Source of the DNA: Amoebidium appalachense | Lineage: Eukaryota; Ichthyosporea | Assembly: GCA_963693365.1 (NCBI GenBank) | Contig: CAVNZM010000029.1 | Location: 1-52,067 of the forward strand | Length of the DNA stretch: 52,067 nt | Reading direction: 5' to 3' | Shown here: positions 24,798-33,230 of the stretch, in pieces | Layout: each line of letters opens with the position of its first letter | Position numbering within the stretch: the stretch's first letter is position 1 | Made by a program: the position numbers and the translations under genes | Notes under the pieces: model-generated | Databases searched by the model: none | Seen by the model: the letters and a program-made list of their open reading frames with translations, nothing else | Told to the model about the DNA's origin: nothing

Positions 24798-25104
24798 AGA
24801 GATGCAAAAACATACAAATCCCCCCCGCGAGGCGCGCCAGGCACACATGCACCGCGCGCGCACACAAACGCCACACAGGCCTCGCGGGCCCCGCGCGCCG
24901 CACGGGCCACACGGGCCTCGCGGGCCCCTCCGGGGGCCCCTCGGGGCCTGAGGAGACAACAGACAACAAACAGTATGTCAAGACAAGATGACAAGAAAAG
25001 TACAAGCGATGCAATCGGGCACAGGGGCGGGGGGCATGGTTTGCGAATATTAGTTTATTGTCGACTGGGAGGGGGCCACAGGCACCGCCCGAACACAGTC
25101 GGGT
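24798..25104. other. 307-bp gap with the right-hand GC-rich repeat
   Basis: It contains the repeat at 24825-24955 and then plain sequence to the stop of the next gene. AATAAA occurs at about 24794, overlapping the zinc-finger stop. No gene seen. Confidence 0.5.
24825..24955. repeat. GC-rich repeat, right flank of the helicase/zinc-finger segment
   Basis: It contains ACACAGGCCTCGCGGGCCCC and ACACGGGCCTCGCGGGCCCC then TCCGGGGG, closely related to 22110-22141. Both copies are followed within 20-30 bp by GAGACAAC-like sequence. Confidence 0.8.
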
Positions 25105-25509
25105 TTATTCGGCGTCTGTCAGCTGCGGCTCGGATTCACGATGGCGGCGCTTTGCCTGGCGGCGGTCGGTTAAGGTGCGCTGCAATTCAACCAAGGCCTG
25201 ATTGATGACATCTTTCTCCCGGCGCAGCCTTATGATCTCCGCACCGAGGCCCCTTATACCGTGGCAGATCACAGAGGTGGCGTCGCTGGGGTCGGGGCGG
25301 GTGCGGAGATCGGGGGTGACGATGCCGTTGGTCACGGATCCCCAGACGGCGCACAAGCGTTCAAACGGGGAACCCGTGTTGTTGCTGTCATCCATCAGCT
25401 GGACGAGCCTGGTCTTTTCGTCCTCGGTCAGCCGCGCGACATCCGGGTAGGCCAGACGGATGGTGTCCAAGATCATGTCAATGTCTATATCCATTGTGGT
25501 GTATGACAT
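25105..25509 (-). CDS. hypothetical protein (134 aa)
   Basis: ATGs at 25509 and 25494 are both plausible. The protein is acidic at the N-terminus (MDIDIDMILDTIRLAYPDVA) and has a C-terminal amphipathic basic helix (EIIRLRREKDVINQALVELQ, TDRRQAKRRHRESE), likely a short coiled coil or nuclear-type basic tail. No domain recognised. A TATATA-like box (plus 25549-25556) and CCAAT motifs (about 25576, 25606, 25638) lie upstream. Confidence 0.65.
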   Translation of the reverse strand: MSYTTMDIDIDMILDTIRLAYPDVARLTEDEKTRLVQLMDDSNNTGSPFERLCAVWGSVTNGIVTPDLRTRPDPSDATSVICHGIRGLGAEIIRLRREKDVINQALVELQRTLTDRRQAKRRHRESEPQLTDAE

Positions 25510-25700
25510 GTGTGCATGTGATGATGAAATGTGCTGTCGTGTGGTGATTATATACACGCGATATGCGTAGGCCCCACCAATCAGAGATGCCCGCCAGGCC
25601 ATCAACCAATGAATGGTGATGCTGATTCCGAATCTACCAATCCAAAACTACTGGGCAAGGGTATCATTGGATTGGTAGATCTGAACACGTCGACCAATCA
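25510..25700 (-). promoter_or_regulatory. CCAAT/TATA promoter of the 25105-25509 gene
   Basis: Minus-strand TATATAATC lies about 45 bp upstream of the ATG. ATTGG motifs on the sense strand lie at about 25577, 25606, 25638 and 25693. Confidence 0.6.
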
Positions 25701-25734
25701 CACATCTTGAGACCTGAAATCGCGCCTATAAACA

Positions 25735-27324
25735 TCACATGATGGGGCACACGATGACATCCTCCTTGTCGTCGTCTTGGGCATACCGCTCGTTGAGGAT
25801 TCGAATGGCCTGGGCGCGGGCGGGCGCAGAGGGCGAGACGTGGGCGAAGAACGCGAGGAAGTCGCGGTCCTGGTAGCTCAGGAGCGTGGCCATCGGCCCA
25901 GACTCGTACCTTGCAATCAGACCCACCATCTGGCGCCACAGGGGATACGTGTCTTTGGGCTTCGGGGCGTTGTCCATGTCCTTGGAAGTAGGATCCTTGT
26001 CCAGATCGGCTATGCCGAATTTCGCGACGCCTGCGCCGTAGGCGAGGCACATCTCTAGGCGGTTCGGGGGCGGGCCGTCGCCGTGTGGCCCCTCCTCCGA
26101 GTTGTATGGGTCTTCGAAGTTGATGCCCCGCTTGTCGACAACCATCACATAGTCATCGGACAGGATGGCGGTCAGCCTGGGCGTGTTGATGATGTACTCG
26201 TCACGAACGGGGTCCCTGACGACCATGCTGGCCTTGTAGTCGTCGAGCTGCTCGCAGGCTTCGAAGGAGGTGTCGACACCGGGGCCTTCGAAGGAATCGT
26301 CGCTGGCGCGCACGCGCAGCCACAGGGACGCGGTGGGGCGGGGGCTCGGGGGCTGGTTGGGTTCGTCGGGGTCGCTGGGGTCGGTCAGCTTCGCGCGCTT
26401 GGGGGGCGGAGAACGTGGCTCGTCGGGCTCGCGGGGCTTATCGGTGGCCGGGGGGCGGGGTTCCAGATCAGGCCGGCCGTTGCACATGGCGTGGACGATC
26501 GCCAACAGCGCGCCTCGGTCAAGGACGGCGCGACCGCGGACTGCACTGGGGTCGCGCTGGCCCAGCGCAAAGACGAGGCGTAACTTGGGCCACCCGCCAG
26601 GCAACCACGGTTCGCGGTACGAGCGGCCGCGAATGTACCCTTCGACGACCGGCTCGATGTGCAGGTAGACCGCGTCGGCGTCGGCGACGCCGTCGATGGC
26701 TTCGAAGGGGGTTGGGATCTCGTCGGCGTCGTCGTCCGAGAAACTCGTGATGTTGAAGTAGCGACCGTCATCGGTCTTGAAGAGGACCAGCCGGCTCAGG
26801 AGCTCGGGTCTTTCGTTGTAGGAGTTTTGCCCCGGGACGCGGTAAACGACAGCGACGGCGAGGCCACCCAGCTTGAACCCTGCGGCGTCCATTTGGCGCC
26901 TGGCCTCGGCCAGGTCGAGCGCAAAGGGATCCTCGAGCGAGGGGGGTGTGAGATTCAGGTACCGCCCGACGTGCCTGGTGTGATGGTCAGGGTCCTCGTC
27001 GGAGAAGGGATCTTGCATTGATTCGTACGTGTCTTCGAGCTTCTCGTAGAACATGTGGTAAAGACTGGCTTTCAGTTGGGCGGCGGTCATGTTGCAAAAG
27101 CCGATCGGAGAGTGCGCGTGCTCGTCGCGTAGGGTAATGCGGACTCGCATTGCCGGATCAAGAGAATCAAGGTACTTTCTCCATTTAGCAATCTCCTGCA
27201 TGTGATTGCGAATGTCGGTAGTGGCGGGTACGTCCCGGGGGGGGTCGTTAACGGCAACGAGACATTCCAAGTCGGCGCCATCGCACCTGACAAAGGAATT
27301 CTTCCACTCATCCACGAACGCCAT
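25735..27324 (-). CDS. large hypothetical protein with internal nuclear-localisation-like motif
   Basis: The ATG at 27324 gives 529 residues. The N-terminal half is a mixed alpha/beta region. A central low-complexity linker rich in Pro, Asp, Glu and Lys contains PPPKRAKL, which resembles a monopartite nuclear-localisation signal. The C-terminal half is another globular region (for example DYVMVVDKRGINFED, WRQMVGLIARYESGP). No catalytic motif or membrane segment is recognised. If the motif works, the protein acts in the nucleus, in keeping with the host-type promoters here. Codon usage is typical of the backbone. Confidence 0.75.
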   Translation of the reverse strand: MAFVDEWKNSFVRCDGADLECLVAVNDPPRDVPATTDIRNHMQEIAKWRKYLDSLDPAMRVRITLRDEHAHSPIGFCNMTAAQLKASLYHMFYEKLEDTYESMQDPFSDEDPDHHTRHVGRYLNLTPPSLEDPFALDLAEARRQMDAAGFKLGGLAVAVVYRVPGQNSYNERPELLSRLVLFKTDDGRYFNITSFSDDDADEIPTPFEAIDGVADADAVYLHIEPVVEGYIRGRSYREPWLPGGWPKLRLVFALGQRDPSAVRGRAVLDRGALLAIVHAMCNGRPDLEPRPPATDKPREPDEPRSPPPKRAKLTDPSDPDEPNQPPSPRPTASLWLRVRASDDSFEGPGVDTSFEACEQLDDYKASMVVRDPVRDEYIINTPRLTAILSDDYVMVVDKRGINFEDPYNSEEGPHGDGPPPNRLEMCLAYGAGVAKFGIADLDKDPTSKDMDNAPKPKDTYPLWRQMVGLIARYESGPMATLLSYQDRDFLAFFAHVSPSAPARAQAIRILNERYAQDDDKEDVIVCPIM

Positions 27325-27489
27325 GGCACAGATAAGGAACGAAACCAATGAAAAACGACAAGCATGCTTGAATGCGCGTGTGGACTGACATTTATTGGCG
27401 GTGCACGTGTGTCATGATGTCCAACCGGGCGGCGCGGACCTTTTGCACCCCAATGCCAGTGTGGGTTTTTGTTAATAAAGCGCGACCAC

Positions 27490-28071
27490 CTACCGCCGAC
27501 ACACCTGGTAGTCAACCACGTAGCGTACACTCTCGCGTAATGTGCGCATATGAGAAACGCCGAACAGCCGTCCGTGCTTGTTTGTCTTGCGATCCAGACA
27601 CACCTCGAGTGCGCCCTTGGAAGGGTACCAGGCACCGTCGGGGCACAGGATCTCGAGCGTCACCGTGAGCCGCAGGCTCTTGTGGATGTTGCCGTTGGAG
27701 TCGATCGTGTTGGACTCGGTGTGCGGGACCAGCGGCTTGCGGCCGTCCATCAGGCCCCAGGCGTTGGCCACCTCCAGGTCCACGTAGCTGTTCTCGGACC
27801 CCGCGTCGTACACGAGCTTGAACGTCTTGGCCTGGCCCTGCACGCGCACCGTCACGGTGTGCGTCTTGCTGCACTCGGGCACCAGGAACACCGGCACCTT
27901 GCCGTGGCGCGTCGTCGTGCGCCGCACGCCCGCGGCCGCGGCCGGGCCCGAGTGCGACGTCGAGCGCCGCGTGCACGCGCAGCCAGAGAGCGCGTTGGAC
28001 GTGCGGCGGCGGCGGCGGCGGCGGCGCAGCGTGCTGGTGGCGCGGCGCTTCTGTCGTTTGATGTGGCGCAT
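27490..28071 (-). CDS. retropepsin-like protein with basic N-terminus
   Basis: The first ATG is at 28071 (193 residues). The first 30 residues are very basic (RQKRRATSTLRRRRRRRR). Then KTFKLVYDAGSENSYVDLEV matches the hydrophobic-D-x-G-S turn of retropepsin-like aspartic proteases, and GRLFGVSHMRTL resembles the later hydrophobic-G turn. The catalytic triplet is DAG instead of D(T/S)G, so activity is uncertain. It is not part of the retrotransposon: it is GC-rich and lies 13 kb from it. It may be a virion-maturation protease or a retropepsin-fold DNA-binding protein. Moderate confidence in the fold, low in the function. Confidence 0.6.
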   Translation of the reverse strand: MRHIKRQKRRATSTLRRRRRRRRTSNALSGCACTRRSTSHSGPAAAAGVRRTTTRHGKVPVFLVPECSKTHTVTVRVQGQAKTFKLVYDAGSENSYVDLEVANAWGLMDGRKPLVPHTESNTIDSNGNIHKSLRLTVTLEILCPDGAWYPSKGALEVCLDRKTNKHGRLFGVSHMRTLRESVRYVVDYQVCRR

Positions 28072-28138
28072 GTTACCTACAACGCCCACAATGTCCGCGG
28101 TGCGCGGCACAAACGCGGTTATTTGTCTAGATCGGGGC

Positions 28139-28375
28139 CTACACCTTCTTGAGCTTGGACCAGCAGCGCTTGCGGCAGCACTTGCGCTTGCTCTTCCTGC
28201 TGCCCGGCACGAGCCCGCGGCAGTTGCCCTGGTAGCGGCACATGATGTACTTGAGGTTGTAGTCGGCGACCTGCTTGAGCCACGCGGGGTCGGCCGAGGG
28301 GTACGACTTGTACAGGTCGCCGCCGATGAGCGCCTTGACGTGCGAGTCGGTGATGCCCGTGCTTTCCTTTAGCAT
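28139..28375 (-). CDS. small basic protein (78 aa)
   Basis: The ATG at 28375 gives a 78-residue protein. The N-terminal half (GITDSHVKALIGGDLYKSYP) is helix-prone. The C-terminal third is basic and cysteine-containing (CRYQGNCRGL, RKSKRKCCRKRCWSKLKK). It could bind nucleic acid or form disulphides in the virion. It is divergent from the gene at 28460, whose start is 84 bp away, so the two may share a promoter. Confidence 0.65.
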   Translation of the reverse strand: MLKESTGITDSHVKALIGGDLYKSYPSADPAWLKQVADYNLKYIMCRYQGNCRGLVPGSRKSKRKCCRKRCWSKLKKV

Positions 28376-28459
28376 TTGCAGGTGCCCGCAAAAACATGGT
28401 GCACGCGGCGCCGCGGGGCTTTCTTTTGCAGATCCGCGAGAAAATGTGCGCTGCAGTGC

Positions 28460-28726
28460 ATGGATGACATGGCGAAGCTCGGCGACCCGGGCGAGGTCAA
28501 GCGCAGGGAGCTGGAGGCGCTGGAGAGGCAGATGGAGCTCGAGGCGGGCACGCCGGCGATGGTGGTGGACCGAGAACATCTCCCCGATGCGTTTGTCACC
28601 CCGGACATGCGCGAGATCACGGCAACCGATTACGATGGCTCAGTCTTTGACGAACTCTTCCTGTTTGGGGGCTATTTGTATAACGCCGTGCCTGCGGATC
28701 TAATGGCATACAGACCGGAGGTTTAA
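28460..28726 (+). CDS. small acidic protein (88 aa)
   Basis: I use the ATG at 28460; the frame is open upstream only from a TTG. The N-terminus forms a charged helix (PGEVKRRELEALERQMELEA), followed by an acidic part with aromatic residues (FDELFLFGGYLYNAVP). No family recognised. It is divergent from 28139-28375. Confidence 0.6.
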   Translation: MDDMAKLGDPGEVKRRELEALERQMELEAGTPAMVVDREHLPDAFVTPDMREITATDYDGSVFDELFLFGGYLYNAVPADLMAYRPEV

Positions 28727-28847
28727 ATTTCTCACCCGACTTCTTAGATAGCTAGTGGTCGTTACTGTTCTTGCGCTGGCACGCCGGTAATCCGGCCGCC
28801 AGGGGGGGACGCGCGGTTTTGTAGGCAACTGTTCATACGTAAGCGCG

Positions 28848-31016
28848 ATGGCGACAAGCACAAGCACAGCGAGGAAGGTAAAAGAGTCTGACGCTAGGCG
28901 GTGGCCAGCCGTTGCTCCCGTCCGCGGTGCTGGCAACGAATTCACGACGGTCATATTCTCCAGTGGCAGTGCGGCGTCGGACACGCTTTCGCGGTGTTTG
29001 CCACAACCGTTGCTGGCACGTAAGGCGACCATTGAGACCACCACCATCCACGCACTCAATCAGTTTGGGCCGGGTGCCCGCACAGGGCGCGTGCGGATTC
29101 ACGACACGGGGAACGGCACTGCGCACGACTTTAAGATCGATGTCGCCGGCCCCTTGCAGCACGATGCCGCGAGGGCGATCGGGTGGGCCCTGGGGAGCCC
29201 AGCACAAGTCCCCCCGCCGACCTCCCGTTCCAGCAAGTCTTTTTCGAGTGGGGAACCCCGATGTACATGTGCTCGGCTCCGATCCGACAGACGCGATACA
29301 ATGTCACCAGTTTTTGGATGATGGCGGAGGTAATCCGAAAAATCATCGCGGAGACCGGGAAACTCGAAATTGTGATCATAACCAAAGAATGGGACGACAG
29401 CACCCGCGGACTTGTGTTGGAAAGTCGCGTGTACAGTGTATCAGGCTTTACCATTGACCGAGAGTGGGACGCCGCCGCCAAGCAGCAGATGGAGCAGGAT
29501 GTAGCCAAAAAAAGGCAATACGACTTCAACAGTTGGCCCGAGTTCCACGTCGAATCTATGCGACCACCGTTAATGGCGATCGGTTGGGGTGCCAATTATT
29601 TATTCCCGAGGTTTTACAGACGCCAATCCATATTCTACACCAGCAACTGTCTTTACCCGAAACGCGTTGACTACTTTCTGAAATCCATGATTGTCGAGGA
29701 GGACTCCTACACGCCTGAATCCGTCGCCGTTCTGTCCACGGGGCGACCAGAAACGCCCAACCCTGGTGCCCGATTATTGCCATGGGTTGCCGGAAATGAA
29801 TGGTTCGTACTGTTTCACCTACTACGCAACGGAATATCCACTCGGCTTCGATGTCTTCGCGGACCAGGCAACCCCGCGGTTCACCATGAAAACAGAGAGC
29901 CCCGATCCAATCCCCTTCCTCGAACGAGGGGACATGCCCTTGCGCCTACGGTTGAAGATTATAGACCTAGCTAACCGGAATTTCGTGCCGGCTATTTGGC
30001 GTAGGGGCTTTCTCGTCGTCTACAGGCCGCAACGGACGTACGTGGATACGGACGGAAAGCCGTTTCAGTTCCAGGAGTGTGTGTTCAGGGTGGTCTGGAT
30101 GTGGGCGCAGGACGCAGAACGCGGTCAGATACCACTGACAGACATGCCACAATACGTGAAGCCGGGGAATGTCCCCCCGGCAGCAGTATTTGAGCTTCGA
30201 TTTTTGCAAAATGCGTCCCAGACCATACCCACCTGGCGATACTCCTTGTCGGTGGCGCCCATGTTCACCGGCCACACACGGACCAGCCTCGCCCAGAAGA
30301 TCAAGACGTTGACCCCCGACCCACGGGCGCCCACGTGCACGTGGCCGCTCGAGGTTTTTCTGCTGGCCGTGCTGTACGCGTCGACCAACGCTGGGATGGT
30401 AGATTTGGCTTTGTCGGAAGACTGCAGGGCCCTCTGCGAAGGCATCATCCTGGACCCCGACCTGTATGCGGACTCCTGCCCCGACTGCATCATCCTGTGT
30501 TCATCGCCCCCCGCGATTTCGGCGGCGTCTCACTGCTACCTCGTGGCCCAGAACCCCGCGACCTACGCCATCCGCCCGTTCTCGATATCCGGCCCGGCCT
30601 CGCGGTCCATCGGCGTGGGGTCCAACACGCGCAGCAAGAACCTGTTCGGCCCCGCGGGGCTCGTGGGGCTGCTCAACCCCGCCGACCCCATCTTCCGCGA
30701 CTACGCGCAGTTCATCATCACCGACCCGTTCCCGCCGTCGCACGTGTACGTGCACATGACGCTCGACGACCAGGCCGTCGCGGGGCCCGTGGCCGCCGGC
30801 GTCGCCACGTCGGCGAACATGGCGCTCGCGGCCATCCCGCTCGCGGCCGCGCTCGACAACGTCTACGAGCCCCGCGTGCCCAAGTACTCCCGCCTGCAGG
30901 CGCGGCCGTTCACGACCGTCAAGCTCGCGTTCCGCGACGAGCAGGGCGCGCCCCTGCACGGGCGCTACACGGTGGTTGTCAGGTTCGACCATGCGCAGAC
31001 AGCTGGCCCGTCCTGA
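28848..31016 (+). CDS. large structural candidate of unknown family (frame broken twice)
   Basis: Three overlapping plus-strand frames read naturally as one protein of about 720 residues. Frame 1 starts at the ATG at 28848. It breaks near a C6 run at 29210-29215 and continues in the frame with FFEWGTPMYMCSAPI and WPEFHVESMRPP. That frame breaks again between about 29770 and 29815, with no long homopolymer visible. The third frame runs to 31016. The third part is beta-rich and aromatic (FVPAIWRRGFLVVYRPQRTY, AVFELRFLQNASQTIPTW, RSIGVGSNTRSKNLFGPAG), with a Val/Ala/Gly-rich end. The pattern suggests a structural protein, but I recognise no capsid signature. It is one of the largest genes here. 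Confidence 0.65.
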
Positions 31017-31309
31017 CCATTGGCCGATTGGATATCGTGGTTTGTGTGTAACTTTTCCGATTGGCTGATAGTGTTAAACCTTGTGATGAACGTCGTCATT
31101 GCCGTAACGTGATCTGACCTTAACGATTTGACAGTCCACTTAATCGGCGCCTTTTGATTGGCGCGCTTCTGTGATTGGTAGCGCAAGTCTGGCCGTTCGG
31201 ATTGATTGGCCGGTTGTCATATTAGCTGATAGCCACCGCCGTGTTATGCCCCATAAAACTGCCATGCGGCTTGCAAACGATTCACAACACACCCCGCTTT
31301 ATTCCCAAT
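31017..31309 (+). promoter_or_regulatory. CCAAT-rich promoter region of the 31310-32866 gene
   Basis: At least six ATTGG motifs occur on the sense strand (about 31019, 31027, 31060, 31157, 31176, 31204). A CATAAAAC element lies near 31252. This is the densest non-tandem CCAAT cluster in the window. Confidence 0.65.
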
Positions 31310-32866
31310 ATGGAGTCGCGAACCCAGTTCAACCTCCCTCGCACCCTGAAGGGTACGGAGTCTGCAATTACTGATTGGGTGCACAAGCAGTTGACCGAGG
31401 CCTACAAGACAATACACGCGGAGCTTGTGGGGAGAAGCGATCGCCTAAGAGAGCTCGAAAGGGAAGTTGGGCATCTCCAGAGTAAACTGGCCCAAGAGTC
31501 TCAGCACGCGCGGTGTCTGCAGGCACAGCTAGATACTGCACAACAGTCGGCCGCTGCCGAGCGGCAGCAGCACCTGCAGGAAACCGAAAAGCTTCGTCGC
31601 ACCATCGAGGAGTTCAAAGCACAACACAGCGACTGCGACCACGTGTTAGCCAGGGCCTCTTCTGACGAGCTGGTCCGTCTGACGTCAAAGGAGCTCACGA
31701 AGGCACGTGAGTTGCTCCTGCAGAATGGCATAGACATGGATGTGCCGGACAGTAGGCTATCGACGGATTCCTCTTTGGATGTTAGTGGAAAACGCCCGAC
31801 CCCACCCGACACTCCGGAAACGCCGTCGGTTGTAGACCCGCCTGCAAAACGCATCCGCGTTCAAGGCCTCGGCGTGGGTCGTCGTTCTCCGCAGCCGTAC
31901 GGCGGCCCGGTCCCCTCGTCGACGGGGGATTCCAAGGTCACCCAGGCCACGTGTCACCCGCCGCTTGAGCCCCAGTCGTCTGCGCGCACCGAGGAGGACA
32001 ATGAAGACACCGAGGACCAGAGATCTACCACACAGTCATCCATTCGCGACACTCGGGGTGGGGCCCGCAAATCCAGGAAAGATCACGCGCACAAGTTTAT
32101 AACGAACATTCCCTTCTGGAAGCTGTACGGCCCCGACTTCGGTTTGTTCGTTACCGTGAGCCACGGCTACTTCAACCGAGGCACTCCCCTCGGCAAGATC
32201 TTCGAGAACTGCCGCGGGCATCGCAACGCCCCGGGCTGCTACCAGTACGCGTCGCGCGTTTTCATGCTCGTAGGTTCCTATCTGCTGGCCACAGCCGACA
32301 AGACCACCCTCGACGACGTCTTTTTGAGGAAAGACAGAAAGAAGGTTCTCCATTGTCTGCGCACGTACGACCCACCGTCCCCTCTCGTGGAGTTTCTTAA
32401 CAGGACCCACCGCAAGCAGATACTCAGCCTGGGGAAGTGGCAGGAGGACGCGTTGAACGACAGGAGCGACGTTGTCCAGCGGGTAGACATATCGGAAAGA
32501 TACTTCAGGGATGGGATTGCACGCGCCATGACCGAGTGCCTCTCAGTTCGGCCTCGGCTAAAGGGCATAGATCAAGAGTACGAGATCAAGGTGTCGCTTC
32601 GCATCGTCGAGGCTCTCCGGCTCGTCGAGTACGTGCTCAACAACACCGCGGACACTTTTCGCAAAGGAACCTACAAGGTGGAGAATTGCATCACACCCGT
32701 GAGAAACGCGTCCGGCTTGTCGGTCTTCTACCGACCGATGAAAGAGGACAACGGCCCGGATCCGAGCTATGAAGTGGTCGAACACATAGACGTTGCTTCC
32801 ATTGTGGGGGGTGAGATTCATCTCGATATACCAGATAAGGAGACGCGGGCGAAAGCCCTAGACTGA
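31310..32866 (+). CDS. coiled-coil protein with unknown C-terminal domain
   Basis: I choose the ATG at 31310 (518 residues). The open frame reaches back to 31241, inside the promoter. Residues about 20-125 form a long coiled coil (for example RLRELEREVGHLQSKL, HLQETEKLRRTIEEFKAQH). A Ser/Thr/Pro-rich linker contains PPAKRIRV, a nuclear-localisation-like motif. From about residue 260 a globular domain begins with FWKLYGPDFGLFVTVSHGYF and includes GCYQYASRVFMLVGSYLL and CLRTYDPPSPLVEFLNRTH. I do not recognise it. The coiled coil suggests oligomerisation. No membrane segment. Confidence 0.8.
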   Translation: MESRTQFNLPRTLKGTESAITDWVHKQLTEAYKTIHAELVGRSDRLRELEREVGHLQSKLAQESQHARCLQAQLDTAQQSAAAERQQHLQETEKLRRTIEEFKAQHSDCDHVLARASSDELVRLTSKELTKARELLLQNGIDMDVPDSRLSTDSSLDVSGKRPTPPDTPETPSVVDPPAKRIRVQGLGVGRRSPQPYGGPVPSSTGDSKVTQATCHPPLEPQSSARTEEDNEDTEDQRSTTQSSIRDTRGGARKSRKDHAHKFITNIPFWKLYGPDFGLFVTVSHGYFNRGTPLGKIFENCRGHRNAPGCYQYASRVFMLVGSYLLATADKTTLDDVFLRKDRKKVLHCLRTYDPPSPLVEFLNRTHRKQILSLGKWQEDALNDRSDVVQRVDISERYFRDGIARAMTECLSVRPRLKGIDQEYEIKVSLRIVEALRLVEYVLNNTADTFRKGTYKVENCITPVRNASGLSVFYRPMKEDNGPDPSYEVVEHIDVASIVGGEIHLDIPDKETRAKALD

Positions 32867-33042
32867 GCCGCGACATTTGTAGCAACGTGGGGTGGTGCGA
32901 ATGTAGAATCGTGTCTTGTATGATATGGTGTAGCAAGCATGGGTTGGGGGCTAAGTGGGCGACTGCTGCAATGATATTTGCTAAGCTTCCATTTCTTGGT
33001 CATATATATATTGTCAGAGCCGTGGTCACAGAACACAACAAC

Positions 33043-33048
33043 AATAAA
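33043..33048 (+). terminator. AATAAA polyadenylation-type signal
   Basis: It lies about 180 bp after the stop of the 31310-32866 gene. Confidence 0.45.
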
Positions 33049-33107
33049 AAAGTGTCACAAGTTTCACACAAGGCGCAGGTGTCGTTATCCAAAACTGCCA
33101 ATCTTGG

Positions 33108-33204
33108 GCCAAGGTTCTTGTAACCTTGCATGACCATGCCACTAGCCAAGCTCCATTCATGACCCGTGGTCATGTTGGCAGGATTGGGAATGGATGGCAG
33201 GTTA
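33108..33204. repeat. dispersed repeat copy 2 with two inverted repeats
   Basis: Nearly identical to 17911-18010, including both inverted repeats and the following GGATGG(C/T)AGGTT. It lies between two convergent genes. Confidence 0.9.
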
Positions 33205-33221
33205 GACTATCTGTGTGTCGC

Positions 33222-33227
33222 TTTATT
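33222..33227 (-). terminator. AATAAA polyadenylation-type signal of the A16/G9/J5-like gene
   Basis: Minus-strand AATAAA begins three bases past the stop codon at 33231. Confidence 0.55.
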
Positions 33228-33230
33228 TGT

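Larger units (their letters stand above)
32867..33230. other. 364-bp intergenic region with AATAAA and hairpin repeat
   Basis: It contains a TATATATATT stretch near 33002, AATAAA at 33043-33048 (plus strand) for the upstream gene, and copy 2 of the dispersed hairpin repeat. A minus-strand AATAAA at 33222-33227 ends the next gene. No gene seen. Confidence 0.55.

Noticed and set aside
30335-31051. Long plus-strand ORF overlapping the structural candidate
   Set aside because: It is Arg/Pro/Ala-rich shadow of the real frame ending at 31016.
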